Source: Endocalyx cinctus (Eukaryota; Ascomycota; Sordariomycetes; Amphisphaeriales; Apiosporaceae). From it: a stretch of DNA of 64,000 bases. This document shows, piece by piece, positions 22,657 through 35,343 of the stretch (within the stretch, counting starts at the first letter, position 1; each line of letters starts with the position of its first letter). The notes under the pieces were generated by a model. It searched no databases and had not been told where the DNA came from. It saw nothing but the letters and a program-made list of their open reading frames with translations. Both the position numbers and the translations under genes were made by a program. Where the stretch lies: contig BCKC01000007.1 in NCBI GenBank assembly GCA_001600455.1, positions 2,544,019-2,608,018 on the forward strand, in the 5' to 3' direction.

Positions 22657-25111
22657 TCACGACGAAATCTCCAGCGAGCCCTGGAGTCTGAAATCCCTGC
22701 TACTAGCACCGACGTAAACGCCGTAAGTACCAGGCTGCAGCCTCCACTTCTGCTCGACGACGTCCCAGACGCTCAGGTCGCGACGAGTGAGCGAGAACGA
22801 GACCGTCCTCGTCTCACTAGGGCGAACAGGCACTCTCTGGAAGCCGCGAAGCTGGTGAACCGGCGTCTCGTACTCGTCGCTCGGGATCTCGAGGTACAGC
22901 TGCGCGACCTCGGAAGCGGTCACGGTTCCGTTGTTCGTCACGGTGCAGGTGACGGTAGCGACCTCCTCCCAGAGGGCCGGGTGGCCGCCGGAGACGACTT
23001 TGGTAGCAGCGTCGGGAAATACGTCGGTGTTGGCGCCGTCGGCGTTCGCGATCGTCAGGTTGCCGTACTCGAACGTCGTGTAGGTGAGGCCGTACCCGAA
23101 CTCGAAGCGCGGCTCGATCCCTTCCTTGTCGAAGGCGCGGTAGTCGATGTACAGACCCTCGACGAAGTCGTCCTGGGGGAACTCGTCGAACGAGACGGTC
23201 GAGTTCAGGAGGCTGCCGTAGTCGGACTCGTTCTTGGCGATGGTGAAGGGGAGCTTGCCGCTGGGCGAGACGTCTCCGAAGAGAACGTCGGCGATGCTGT
23301 TACCGCTCTCTTGGCCGGGGAGACCGGCGTATATGACGGCGGTGATGTTGGGGTGATCAATCCAGGCGTCAACGGTGCGGATACCTATGGAAAGGTCAAT
23401 GATTAGTTGCGCTATTCGCTAGAAAAGATAAAAGCGGAAAAGCAAGAATTTTTAGAGTTAAAACTTACCAGCGTTGTGGATAATGACCATGGTGTTAGTG
23501 CAGTTAGCCGCGACGTTGTTGACCAACCGATCGCTCGACGCGTCGGTCAAGCTCAGACGGTCGAAGGCCTCGGACGCGTACGAGTTGATGAAGACGAGGC
23601 AGGCGTCGGCGTTGACGTAAGGCGGGTACGGGTTCTCGTTCTCGAAGTCCCAGCGCACGATACCGTTAACCTTTCGGAGCCTTTCCTGGATGGCCTGGAA
23701 GGGGCTGACGACGTACGGGGGCGTGTTGCTGCCGGATCCGCCACCGGTGACCAAGGTGCCCTGGAAGGTCTCCCAGCCGAAGTTCACCTCGTAGCCGCCT
23801 CCGTATCGCGAAGGGTTTTGCCAAGGGGCACTCTTCACGTCGGCGTCGTATCCGTACACGGCGAGGAAGGTGGGGCGTTGCAGAGGCAAGGCGTTGTTCA
23901 CGTTCTTCACCAAGATGGTACCGGCGGCGCCGATCTCGCGGATGAGGGAAGCGTGGTCGCCCTGCACGTCGACGGGGGCGTGCTTCTGGGTGTTGGAGTA
24001 GATGGCCGGGGACGGGAAGCCGTTGTCGTGGCCCATGTAGTACCAACTAGCGAGGATGCGGGTAGCCATGTCGGTGATGCGGTCGGTGCTCACCGATCCG
24101 TTGTTCACGGCGTCGGTCAAGTTCTGACCCCAGTAACCGCCGTCGGGCATGACGAGGTCGAGGCCGGCGTTCGCGGAGGCGATACCGGTGTGCTGCGCCT
24201 GCCAGTCGCTGACGACGAAACCTTCGAAGCCCAGCTCGGTCTTGAGGAGGCCGTTGAGGAGCTTGGAGTTCTGGCAGGAGTAGGAGTTGTTCGCTCGCTG
24301 GTACGAGCACATCACGCAAGCCGCGTTCTCGCGCAGGGAGTCCATGAAGGGGAACATGTAGAGTTCGTGAATCGTTCGGTCGTCCACGTTCGAGCTCATG
24401 GCCTCGCCCATGTCGCCGGGCATACGTCTGAACTCCTGCTCGTTGAGGAGGAAGTGCTTGGCCGTTGCCATGACGCCGGCGTCCTGCATACCGCGGGTGA
24501 TCATACCCATGCCGGCGCCGGCGAGGTAAGGGTCGGCGCTGAGGCCTTCCCAGTTACGACCGCCGCGGGCGACCCTGCCGAGGGGACCGGCGACGGGGCC
24601 CAGGGCGACGTTGATACCCTTGCCGCGGTACTCGGCGCCGAGGGCCTTGCCGTACTGGTACATCAGGTCGCGGTCCCAGGTCGAGGCGACGTGAATGCCG
24701 GCCGGGAAGGAAGACACGAATTCCTGCCCACGAATACCGTCGGGCGCGTCGGACAGGCAGATAGCCGGGACGTTGAGGCGAGGCACCGCACCGCTGTTGC
24801 CGGTACACGTTCCGGTGTAGCCACGGGTCATGTTGACCTTCTCCTCTAACGTCATCTGACTAGCGAGGGATTTGGCACGCTGGTACGCCACCTCCCATCT
24901 CGTACTGGTCGTTCCATTACCAATTGCTATTTTCAGTCAGGTCAGTAATCTTGTTGCTTATACGTTAGCATGACGGCTGTGAGTATATCTTACGAGTTGG
25001 GTATACTGGTGGACTTTGGCCGTAGAACTGAGTATCTGAGCCATTGAATCCCTGAACACCACTCTGCAAAAGCAGAGCAGAGGAAAGAATTGCTGCCGAC
25101 CACGACTTCAT
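22657..25111 (-). CDS. Secreted GH3 beta-glucosidase
   Basis: Three exons, 24994-25111, 23469-24926 and 22657-23384, with introns of 67 and 84 bp, phase 1 at both joins; 767 residues. The N-terminus MKSWSAAILSSALLLQSGVQG is a signal peptide. The (beta/alpha)8 domain contains KHFLLNEQE and the nucleophile motif GFVVSDW, with Asp about 280. The alpha/beta-sandwich domain follows (GAAGTILVKNVNNALPL), and a fibronectin-III-like domain closes the protein (RGFQRVPVRPSETRTVSFSL). Many N-x-S/T sites fit secretion. The enzyme should hydrolyse cellobiose or other beta-glucosides outside the cell, as in the Aspergillus/Trichoderma family; length and domain order are complete. A long antisense frame opposite exon 2 is a by-product of GC-rich third positions. 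Confidence 0.93.
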
Positions 25112-28100
25112 TTTGAATTTGACGTTGGAATGGGGATGGGGTGAGAATCCTGTCGGTCTGGCGGGATATAGAATCTCTGTTCACCTCCAAGGCTCACCGA
25201 AGGCCGAAGGTCGAGACTTTATAGCGGCAACTACCGACAGACGTGATTCGTAAACAATATTTCATTATCAGGTCCCAATTGCATGTCAATTACATGTCTT
25301 TTCCCCCGCATACTAGGCATAGCGTGGTAGATATTACCTACATAGTGCGGTGCAAGGGCCCTCGAGAGAGCGTGGAGATAGTTAAGTAAAAGAAACGGTC
25401 CGATTCCAATAATAACCCCCATTCATAACTCCCTTGGCCGTAAATTCCAATGGCGTCATGTTCACAAAGGTATGAATTGCCAAGAGAAAGCTAGTCTTTA
25501 CTCCAAGTTTACGCCGCTTGTGTGTTTACATGTTAAATTAATTATATAACTGATATGGGGGGGGATATCCGGTGTCGAATTGAATCTACTATGTATACGT
25601 ACAAGTACATAGTAAAGAGAAGAATTGAAAAAAAGAAAGATGGATATTTCTTAGCGGTATTTTTTTTTGTAAAATATTTTTGTCATCAGCTGATAATTCA
25701 TGAACCCCCCGGACCCAGACAGCCAGACTACAAAGTACGGTGTCGGGGAATGCCCGGTATATACCGATACGTACCGGGGTCGAAATCGTGGAGAAGACAA
25801 GAGACAGTTATACCTATCTAAGACCTATCTAGTATGGAACCGCGACACGGGGCCAAATTGAACAATCAGAGATAAATATATTGCAGAGTTGATAAGTAGG
25901 TTAGGTTACTACGTGAACATACGCATCATTAGGAGCCTCCTATCTTGATTACTTACTATTTGGTATTAAGCATCAGGATTATTATTGTTAGTAGCGACGG
26001 AACTTAATGAATTGAGTCAATTATTGAAATGATTTATCTTGTACGGCAGCCTGGTTGATCGGTCATGTTTCCGATGTAATTAATTTCTGAGACTCGGTGA
26101 TAGGTAACCCGAAGTCTACTAACCTGATGAGCTCAATATTTAAGCCTCGCAGTACATGCTACATATATATATCTTAGCTACGGTATAATCACGTAACTTA
26201 TTAAGAGTATATCTACATGTTTTATCTAAAGCTTCCTGTCCTTCTTATAACATTCGTGAGGCGTTGTCTTTTCGGCGCGTAATCAATCAGAGGACATCTT
26301 GAAAGACCCGATCAACAAATAATAAAAATATCGCCTATCGAACATTGTAATTTTATTTCTTGCAAGGGCCTCATCATACCTTGCCAAATTCTACCAAGGG
26401 TTTTGCTTGTTCAGCCTAGCAACTTAACATCAATGACCATTCTCTGGCCCGTGTAATATCTGTCTAGATAATATTCCAATTACATTATGTACACTAGAAC
26501 TATCCGGTCGGCGTTCTACACTTGTCTCGACCGCCTTTACAATACGCATAGTAATGGATATTTAAATTGAGGAACCAACATGTGATATCGTGAAAACCTT
26601 ACCTACTATGTCATCAACTCCGAAGATCTGCTGAGGTTTTCTGAATATAAAGGAGGGTTATCCTATTCCGGTAAAGCCGCCTCGAACTCGGGGAAAAGAA
26701 ATAAAGAAAGGCCCGTGCCTATCCAAACAAGAAATTCTCGAAATTCCTTACGTACAACCAAGACAAGAAAGATACCTCTTCTCTGTGCCGCGTTCTCATT
26801 GCCGACTTTTACAAACCACCTGGATCCTATAAGAAATGAGAGACTCGATTATTCTGTTTAAGCTGACGTGATTCCGCTCGCGGAGCTTTCCTCTTTCTCC
26901 ATCATGCATGCATAATACGTATGTTTACGTTTCCGTGCCGATTTCTCGATATTCGGTCGTGTAACCAACAAGGTGCGACTCGCTTATTCCAGCACTGTCT
27001 GGATTATGAGCGACGTCAAACTTGTGTCGATAATAGATATTCCGTTTTCTCTTGAAAACATCACGTGTTACATTTACATGGAATGGATATTGTCACCCAG
27101 CATAACCCTGAGGGGTCTCGGACGAGATCCGTGGCCATCCTCGGAAGAGAACCTAAAGCGAAAGAAGACGAGCGGCAAGAACGCTGATGCTGCATTCCAC
27201 AGTTCTTCCATTGAAGATATTCATATATGACGACTATCTCTATGTTAACCAATATCAAGAAGTAACGGATCTTGTCGAGACTTACGAGCACCATCCCCAT
27301 CGGAATCAAAACTCGCCGTCATGATTTTAGCCATCATGACTAGTCGATCTAGCGAAACAGCTACTGTGCTACGAACTGTAAGCTGAGAACATTGAGAGTT
27401 GATCGAAATACGAACACTGCGCCAAGTAGGAATACTAGGCCAACGATTGCAATCGGCTGGTCGAGTAATTCAATCGCCAAATCTACGGATAGGTCCTAGT
27501 TTCGGCCTCCAGCTCCCACCAGTGTCAAACTTACTAAACAAACTGGAAAATAGATGATAATGGCTTCGAATGCGAAATCCGTGATACGTGAGGCAAGGGC
27601 CAAGTTCATTCCGCCGAGCAATAAGTGCCGAGATGCTTAACGGAACCCCACATGGCGAAGAAATTCAACCCGAAAAAGGATATAAAAGCGACAAAGAAGG
27701 CAATCAACCACGAGAAAACCAAGGCGCTCAAGACGGTTAGCAGGATACTGATGCGACTTATGCTGTTGACAGAGGTTATGGGTTTGTAAAGAATAAAGAA
27801 CTCCCTTTGATACGGCCCAGCATTAAAGGGGGGTAAGGTTGAATGCCCAGTCGATCTATTCTTATCAGCTAATTTCAATGGTCGCTGTAAGTTGCTTGGT
27901 ATTTACCAGGCTATTCACACTGATCTGGTCCGTTTTGAGCGCGAGTTTGCTACCATTAAAGCCATCAGGAAATTCAGTGGAATAGGCCAGAGACTCTTTT
28001 GACAAGTTGAGTATCACAGAAATCCTGACTTCTATTGTCAGTATCTATCAAAGATAGTCAGCCTCCTTTCTCTGAATCGGTCGGTTAGTTGAAGGGGACA

Positions 28101-29088
28101 TATTCAAGTGTCACGGAATGGATAAGTCAGTCGGGCAATTTCAGTAGCTGTTTTTCTATCATTCGAACCTATATCCGTAAGGTGACGGCAAGGACATCGA
28201 GAAAAGGTAATAGCACAGCTGTTCCTAATTATCAGGTACTCTGGTGTCTAATAATAATTATGCTGCTCTGCCATCTCGATTCCCTCTCCAGACTAAATGC
28301 TATAGAGGTAGGTAGGTCTGATGGGTCTTTAAGTGCCCTGATATTGATGAAGAATGAGAGAAAACGCAAGATTGAACGTGGCTGAAGAATGAGGTTTAAT
28401 CCACTTCGGACTCAGATCACGTATGTTCTATTGACTGACAGCTGGTTCACTGGCATTGACAATTAAGCAAAGGAGGTATTTGTGGCACTATACTAAAGTC
28501 CCACTCATGATCAGTATGAACAATGCGTAGTGACCAATAATCGCCTCATGAGAATACACAGCGCGCAAAGGTTTTCTGAAAGCATGAAAGACTGAAATAT
28601 CGATCTAAAATCTAAAGTCGAGTGAGGCAGCCGAGAAGTAGGGGTAAACTCTGCTATTCTCACTTCTGCTGGTGTCCTAATCATTGAAGTCCTTCATTAT
28701 TTGGGACTTGTATTGTCGTCTTCCATGTTTTATTCAATTTAAATGGGCTGCAAAACAGCTTATTGACTTCGGAGATGACAGTACATCCCTGAAGCAAATC
28801 GCTATTAGTTAACCCTTTGCTGTACGTGCCTTGTAGGAGTCACTGAGCAAACTGGTTTTTTTTCCTCTTGCATAAAATTCGTGACTTTCAAGCGTTTAAT
28901 TTGATAGCATTATCACTACGGAATACAGGCTATATTTTATACGAAGTACGTGCGATACCGACCTCGGGCATACCGCGGTAATCACCGTGTTCTGATTGGC
29001 TGAGCCAGTATGACAACCAACAGTACACTGCCAGTAATCTCTTTCTTCGGTACTCCTATCGTCGCTAAGCAACAACGTCAGCCAACAG
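25112..29088. other. AT-rich spacer with a membrane-protein relic
   Basis: About 4 kb. The first part is the beta-glucosidase promoter. A decayed membrane-protein frame lies at about 27361-28040 (-). The rest, 25.4-27.3 kb and 28.1-29.0 kb, shows AT-rich noise only. The last 150 bp are the promoter of the DHA1 transporter. Confidence 0.55.
27361..28040 (-). pseudogene. Decayed membrane-protein gene, unknown family
   Basis: Three coding-like segments follow one another on the minus strand. The first (about 28010-27868) is extracellular-looking (KESLAYSTEFPDGFNGSKLA). The second (27878-27606) has a long hydrophobic stretch (LLTVLSALVFSWLIAFFVAF). The third (about 27640-27361) is strongly hydrophobic with GLVFLLGAVFVF near its end. 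Frame changes separate the segments, and an in-frame TAG lies at 27496-27498 (a CAG-to-TAG change would be RIP-type). The pieces look like one multi-span membrane protein broken by frameshifts and stops. Real introns cannot be excluded for the frame changes. Confidence 0.35.
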
Positions 29089-30972
29089 ATGGATTATCTA
29101 CGGACTGATATTCTAGGAATTATGAGCGACAAAAATATCAAACAAATTGGCGACATGAAATCCACGGCGGATATTCCAGGGACGGATCAAACAGAGGCCA
29201 CCCCGCTTTACTCCGTCTTTACACCGAGGCAAAAGAAATGGATAGTCTTCATCGCGGCCTTAGCAGGGTGGTTCTCGACCGCCAGCAGCTTCGTCTACTT
29301 CCCCGCCATCCCCTTTCTAGCGCAGGACACGGGCGTCTCGGTTGAGAAGATCAACCTTACCGTAACGTCATACCTAATTGCGTCGGGCATCTTTCCGTCA
29401 ATCACGGGAGACGCCGCCGATCGGTACGGTCGTCGGCCCGTGTTCCTCGTTTCCCTCGGGGTATATGCGGCCGTGAATATCGGCCTTGCTGTTCAGCAGT
29501 CTTTTGCCACGTTGTTTGTGCTGCGCATGATTCAGAGTGCTGCGATATCTGGTACGTTGTTCTTTGCCTCATTTCTGGGGCTAAGGCTCTCGAGTATCTG
29601 CAGTAAATAAATATTTAGATCAGGCTGCAGGTACATTCTCGATCGCCTATGGTGTAATAGGAGACCTTACCACACGCTCGGAGAGGGGCGGGTATACAGG
29701 ATTCGTGTCACTCTTGTAAGTATCACACTAAGCCAAGAACCAACTTTATAGAGCTATTAACATGCGAAAATAGTCTGAACACCCCTCCAAGCGTGGCACC
29801 TTTCATAAGCGGCTTATTGCTTATACGTTGGAGGTGGCCCTCCATCTTCTGGTTTTTAACGATCGCATCGTTGGTTGTTTTTACGATCATAATCATCTTC
29901 ATGCCAGAGACAGGACGAGGTATTGTCGGCAACGGAAGCAACCGATCTTCTCCGGCGGGCACGCCATTAATACCCTTCTTACGCTCCATGGAGAGTCGAA
30001 ATCCGGAAGCCCTGTCTTTGGTGCGTGAGAAGAAGAGGGGCTTCATCAACCCCTCCTCCGTCGTTAGTCTACTAAAGAACCGGGCTACTTTTGTAGCCGT
30101 GCTCTGCTACAGTATTTACTACACGATATATTCGTGCTTACAGGCTTCCCTTTCGACCGTATTCGTTCAGATATATGACGTATCTGGATTAGTAGCAGGG
30201 TTGACTTACATACCCTTTGGTGTTGCTTGCGCTACCGCGGCTTTCCTAGCTGGTATGTCTAGCAACCACTTTCGACGAAGATGTAACCATATATAACTTT
30301 ACAACAGGTAAGGTGCTAGATTGGGATTATCGAAAAATAGCAAAGGCACGAGGACTTGTATCTACTCGTTCGACATCTAGTGATGATCCAACCAAGTTTC
30401 CCATAGAACATGCCCGACTTCGAACCACGAAGTTCTGCATAGCCATATGCACGCCCCTTATTGCTGGATATGGCTGGGCTCTACAGATGAAAGTAGTATG
30501 TCTTTCTATCCATCCTCCATACCATTTTATGAGTCAATTCTCACGGGTTTTCAAGCACATGGCCGTAGTTCTAATACTGCAATTCTTTATCGGATTCACC
30601 ATGCAGCCACTTTTTACTGTATGTTATCCAATTTCTACTTCTGCTCATTTCTTTCTTTTTAAAATATACTATTCAGCTTCGCATAAAAGTAGGGAATGGC
30701 TAACAGCGGTGGCTGGTCTCAAGTCGCTTAACACCCTTCTCGTAGACTACCACCCAAACCGCCCTTCCTCAATTCAGGCAGCGAACAACCTTGTTAGGTG
30801 CGAACTTGCTGCTCTGGGGTTAGCAGTGTTAGATATCATTCTGAGGGTTTTGGGGCCGGGCTGGTGCTTTGTCGTGTTTGCGGCCTTGCATAGTGTCACA
30901 TTACCAACTCTGTGGCTTTTAGAGAGAAAGGGGCCAAGTTGGCGACCTATCACCCGAGAAACCCCGAGTTGA
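29089..30972 (+). CDS. MFS drug:H+ antiporter, DHA1 family (Qdr/Flr-like)
   Basis: Six exons: 29089-29551, 29631-29715, 29774-30252, 30308-30495, 30556-30618 and 30724-30972. All joins are in phase with GT-AG introns of 55-105 bp; 508 residues. The N-terminal cytosolic part is followed by about 12 membrane segments. Motif A-like GDAADRYGRRPVF lies between helices 2 and 3. PPSVAPFISGLLL with RWRWPSIFWFL marks helices 5-6, and the C-terminal half has SLNTLLVDYHPNRPSS, typical of fungal DHA1 members such as Qdr transporters. They export drugs or metabolites at the plasma membrane using the proton gradient. Methionine 12 is an alternative start. The unusually fine exon structure is coherent and no break remains. 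The nearest neighbour is an orphan methyltransferase 2 kb away. Confidence 0.85.
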
Positions 30973-32951
30973 ATATTTAGTCATAATAAATCAATTATAC
31001 AAACAGATAGAATTGCTGTAGATAGAAAGGAACTTTGAACCCCAACTTGTTTTGAACTGTACGTAAGTATAAGGTCATCAAGCGTCTTTACGGCGAGTGT
31101 TACATAGAATGGGCTAGTATAACACTGTCAACCTACGTGATGCCGCGTTCAAAAAGGCGAAAGCGGCCACATGAAATAATAAATATTATACATTTCTTTC
31201 ATAAAAGAGTTTAAGTTATAGTTGATATAACTACTTCCGCTGTCTAATTTATTTCATGGTAGACCCATTTCACTAGTCGGCTGACACGATGCCAAAACTT
31301 CATCCTTCCCAACAGAACAAGTCCCAACAGCATAAAGAGCAGCGCAAGCCTATTCTACAGTTTATAGTGTAAATCATTCTAAATGCTTTACATGATCACC
31401 TGTCCTACCTGAAACGGGAGAAGCGAATTACATACCTATACTACAAATATTGCCACGAGCTGCTACGGATGTGGACACAGGATCATCTAAAACTTTTGTG
31501 TATTGATTATCGGGAGGCTGACGTGGATAGTCTCAAACTGAATAAAGATAAAAACCCGGTATCTCTACATGCGATCGTTTCCAACCTACGCAAAGATCAT
31601 CTCAGGCACAACGTTGGAATGGCGGCTGGAAGAGGAACTTCTCGGATGAGAGCCATGGCCTTAACCGGCATGTTATCCATCTGGAAACCCTCATTAAGTT
31701 ATATGCCTAAAGATGTCGACGTTTCCGACAAGCTAAACTCTAACCTTAACACCAAAGTAATTTCGTTTGTTCTCTCGCTATAAACGCTGCATTATAGTTT
31801 TGACCGTTGGGCGGCGTAGATGTCCACTTCCGCTACTTCCCAACTTCCACCTCGGTTCCTTCGTTCTTCCATAGCTTGACTCGACCGAAATTTTTGTGCC
31901 GCGTTATGACGCCAATCCCAAGTAGCTTTTTAGGGACCCTTATGAACCTTGCCTCGTCGCTGTCTTGAATGCCCTCGCTCGGACAAACGACTCTTCCACG
32001 GAAGCGATAATAACGGTAAATCGCAATCTTCACCCATTTCGCATATTAAAAGCTAATTAACACGTTTTATTTCCCCCGAAAGACTCGGCTAGTCTTCGCG
32101 CAACACAACCACAACCAACGCGTGCACGTCTATACAGCGCGTATTTCTCAGTCCCTTCTCAGGCGTTTCCGATACCCTAAAATACCGCCTAAGATCAATA
32201 CTCACCCGAGGACTACTTCGCCCCTTATCAAGCTGCAGCATATATGCGTGCTATATGAGTCTAGAGATACCGTTCGCCATCGTATGCTAGCCGCCATACC
32301 GGTTAACGTCACCGTTATGGATTAGGACCACTTCTTTCGTCCGAAACGAAAATCCTCGCGTATATGCGATACAAGCGATGAGACTGCCGCCCATAAAAGC
32401 CTCTGATGTTCTGGTTAAAATCGGAAGACACGCTTTGAAGGTGGAGCTGGAAGTAATAGCGTATTTAAAAGAGAGAGAAAAATGTAAATCGTAGTCAATA
32501 CCCCTGTTTCAGCTCGCCCAGGCTCAGCGATTATCAGCTGTAGTAGTATGAAGGAGTTATTGGAAACGATCCAGCACCCTTATTCTTACCCCTAGACAAA
32601 TGTGATTTAGAGTATAAATCCAGGTTACATATTTGCTGTCTTTTCACCCTTTAATACTGTCCCTCTGAGAAGAATTATGGAATATAGTCAACGAAAATCC
32701 TACGGAGATAACTAATTAGTGAATGAGTTGTCAACAAATGATAAATAGCGCTAGACAAGGTGAAGTCCCCTGGAATGACTATATATATAGTCGATCTTAC
32801 GTCATGCCGTAATAGCCGCGGTAGAGCGGTGACGAGGATTCAATAATTCTGAAATATCGCTCATCCAAGTACGAAGTACTCCGTACAGATCTACTCGTTC
32901 ACTCCCGCTAAACCTTTCCCATTTTCCCCACGTATTTCGTCTAGTCTCGCT
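30973..32951. other. Spacer with one broken open frame
   Basis: About 2 kb. It carries the 31289-31783 frame listed separately. From 31.8 to 32.5 kb composition is more GC-balanced and short frames on both strands look partly coding, but none is coherent. The last 300 bp are the methyltransferase promoter. Confidence 0.45.
31289..31783 (+). pseudogene. Hypothetical 164-codon frame with one in-frame TAA
   Basis: From ATG 31289 the frame reads MPKLHPSQQNKSQQHKEQRK and reaches a TAA at 31370-31372. The same frame then continues without interruption for 136 codons to the stop at 31781-31783, with basic and leucine-rich sequence (YLKREKRITYLYYKYCHELL). The stop could come from CAA by a CpA-to-TpA change. 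No domain is recognised. The frame may be a fragment of a transposase-like or DNA-binding protein judging only from its high Lys/Arg content; that is a guess. Confidence 0.35.
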
Positions 32952-33953
32952 ATGGCATCATCCCAGGAAAAAAAAGGAACGCAGTATTCCGAGCCGGAGT
33001 ACGCCAAGTCTCAAAACAGGGCTAAAGTTCCATTCTATCACCCGAATATCGAGCATCGATTAGTTCCAGAGGTAATAAGATAGCGAAGCCACTGTAAACA
33101 AGGAATGCCGCATGGTAACATAACATCTTAGACGCAAGAGCTATTAGAAAAGTATAGTCATATCCCGAGGGAGCAACAATCGGAGCACGTCCACAGAATC
33201 GTACGTTATGCCAGGAAATAAAAAAAAAAAGGGTGATTCTGAAAACTGACTCGACCCAACACGCAGCGCGACCAAGCCTGGGACATCCGCGCCTACCCCT
33301 GCATCGGCCTCGGGTCCTGGCTCACCCCGCAGCTACGTCGACTACCTATCTACGATGAGATTCTCAAGAGTGTCAAGGCAGGGGCGAGCCTAATGGACGT
33401 AGGAACGTTTATCGGGCACGACCTCCGCCGGCTCGTCTACGACGGCTGCCCGTTCGACAAGCTCTACGGCGTCGACATCGTGAACTTCTCCGACGTCGCG
33501 TACGACATGTTCCGCGACCGCGACCATTTCAAGGGAAACTTCATCGAGGCGGATTTCCTCTCGACATCGTCGCCCGCGCTCTCCGCGCTCCGAGGCGCCG
33601 TCGACGTCGTCGTCGTGTCCCAAGTCCTGCACCAGTGGGATTGGGACGGCCAGCTCGAGGCGGTGAAGGCCCTGGCCACCTTCACCAAACCGGGCTCCAT
33701 GATCGTCGGAAACCAGATCGCGAACCCCGAAGCCCAGGTCGTTAATTTTAAAGCGCTGAACGCCGTCTTGTGGCGACATAACCCCGATTCGTTCGCGAAG
33801 ATGTTCGACGCGCTGGGTGACGCGACGGGAACTCGTTGGGAGACGCGGGCCTGGCTGCGCAGCTTTGAAGATATGGGCTGGGATGCAAAAGATGGAGAAT
33901 GGATGGAGCCGAACGTTTGCCTGATTGAATTCGTAGCTAGAAGGATTTCGTAG
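32952..33953 (+). CDS. SAM-dependent methyltransferase, AusD/Trt5-like
   Basis: Exons 32952-33071, 33132-33200 and 33267-33953, all joined in phase 0, introns of 60 and 66 bp; 291 residues. The N-terminus has FYHPNIEHRLVPETQELLEK. The motif RDQAWDIRAYPCIGLGSWL precedes the SAM-binding loop LMDVGTFIGHDLRRLV at about 105-120, then LYGVDIV, and HQWDWDGQLEAV near the post-I region. This order matches the fungal methyltransferase family of AusD and Trt5, which methylate polyketide acids in meroterpenoid pathways; the glycine-rich loop is slightly atypical (GTFIG for GCCFG). No PKS, terpene cyclase or prenyltransferase lies in the window, so the substrate is unknown. It may be a stand-alone member. 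Confidence 0.82.
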
Positions 33954-34209
33954 GACAGAAGCCGTCTATAGCTACTGTTCATATTAGGAGGAAAGGTGTG
34001 AGAATTAGCACTCAAACTGTATTCAATATCAATTCCATGTCGCATATACTTAGACTCATTTCATCACTTGTATTTTCCCCGGAAATACTCAAAACGCTGA
34101 TCCATCGGTTCGGCGGGTAAAGGTATTTTACTAGTGCTAGAATAGACATAATAACATCATAAGCTACAGTAAGAGCTATACATAGAGGCTTCTTTCTGCC
34201 GACACATCT

Positions 34210-34635
34210 TTCCTAGCTATTGTTTCTAATGTGTGCATTCAGCTTCATTGCTAGGGCCTGCGAATCCCCATTCAGGATCTTCCATGGAGTGCTCATATCC
34301 TTCATTCAAAATGTCGCCACGGTCAGCGAGCATCTACCTAAACTGCGGGCTGTGACCACACTGTTCGATAAAGCGCCTATTCCCCTAGCCGATTTTCATT
34401 TATTTCGTCTCGAATTGATCTTTTCATGATAAGGCAAGATTGTATCAGGCGACGGGAAGAAAAAGACGGTATCAAGATCGCGCTCGATGTAGTCATTAAA
34501 CCTGCAGACACTGCTGATGTCTTGGCTTAAGTCCGATGTCTGATTCCAGTTCCCATCGGCGCGGGACAAGAGCAAGATCTTCTCAGTGATCAGGAGGACG
34601 TCGATGTTGCATACGAGTTCTACCAGCTGTCGCAC
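34210..34635 (-). pseudogene. Decayed coding frame, unknown family
   Basis: One minus-strand frame reads through the whole stretch with only two stops, both TGA. It encodes protein-like sequence such as CRFNDYIERDLDTVFFFPSP, then after the first TGA LSNSVVTARSLGRCSLTVAT, then MKDMSTPWKILNGDSQALAM. The constant frame over about 140 codons suggests a gene inactivated by point mutation. No family is recognised. Confidence 0.3.
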
Positions 34636-35343
34636 GAATTATGCTCCCAGAAGAATATCAGCTCGAGCTGCATGCGATGGCTGTCAACAATTGCTCCCCG
34701 ACCCAGCTCCGGAAGTGCAATATACAAAGCAATTTGAGAATCTCTGGATCAACCGTCCCTCATCTCGAGCGCCGCACTCAACGCCTTATTTCAGAGCTCA
34801 CTCGAAAACATGCGTGCCAATGATGGGAAGAACAGTGTTACCGCTAATCGCTCGTTCGACAAAGCAGTTCTGCCGTGTACAGTGACGAGCTAGAGGTTCC
34901 AGTTAACGTGCCGGTCATGCAGACGACTCCTGCGACGAGCAGTCGACATATAGCTGGATTCGACATGCGATGCCTCCAAGGTTTTCCTTTCTGTTTCTGA
35001 CTTTCGTATATCGGAGGTGGAGACGAACGACGGTATAGAATTGTGTTACATGCAATCAGCACTAAAGAATTCTAAAGAATATCCCCTATCCCGCTGGACG
35101 CTACGGCTCTAAGCTCGTACCAGAAATCAAATAGCATGCTCAAGAAAGGACCTATCACCATCTCGCTAGCTTCAACGTAGATCGAGCCAGTTATACAGCC
35201 GTCGAGACCGAACTATAAGCAGCGGTCCGCTCGTATTTCGACAGTCGACAGCCGAACAGATAACATCCATCGTAAAAACCTCGACTCTCGCGAAGGAAAT
35301 CACATGTCCGAAGTTGATACTTTGAGATCATCATACTCGCACC

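Noticed and set aside
23407..24849. Long plus-strand open frame of 480 codons opposite the beta-glucosidase
   Set aside because: It is antisense to a clear GH3 domain, has low-complexity Val/Gly/Arg composition and arises from the GC-rich third positions of the real gene.
27496..27534. 39-bp intron GTAAGT...CTAG in the membrane-protein relic
   Set aside because: Shorter than other introns in the window and without a branch site; the segment stays in frame and reads as coding with one TAG.
20565..33953. Secondary-metabolite gene cluster (SDR, GH3, DHA1 transporter, AusD-like methyltransferase)
   Set aside because: No backbone enzyme (PKS, NRPS, terpene cyclase) is present and the genes are separated by 2-4 kb of AT-rich spacer with relics.
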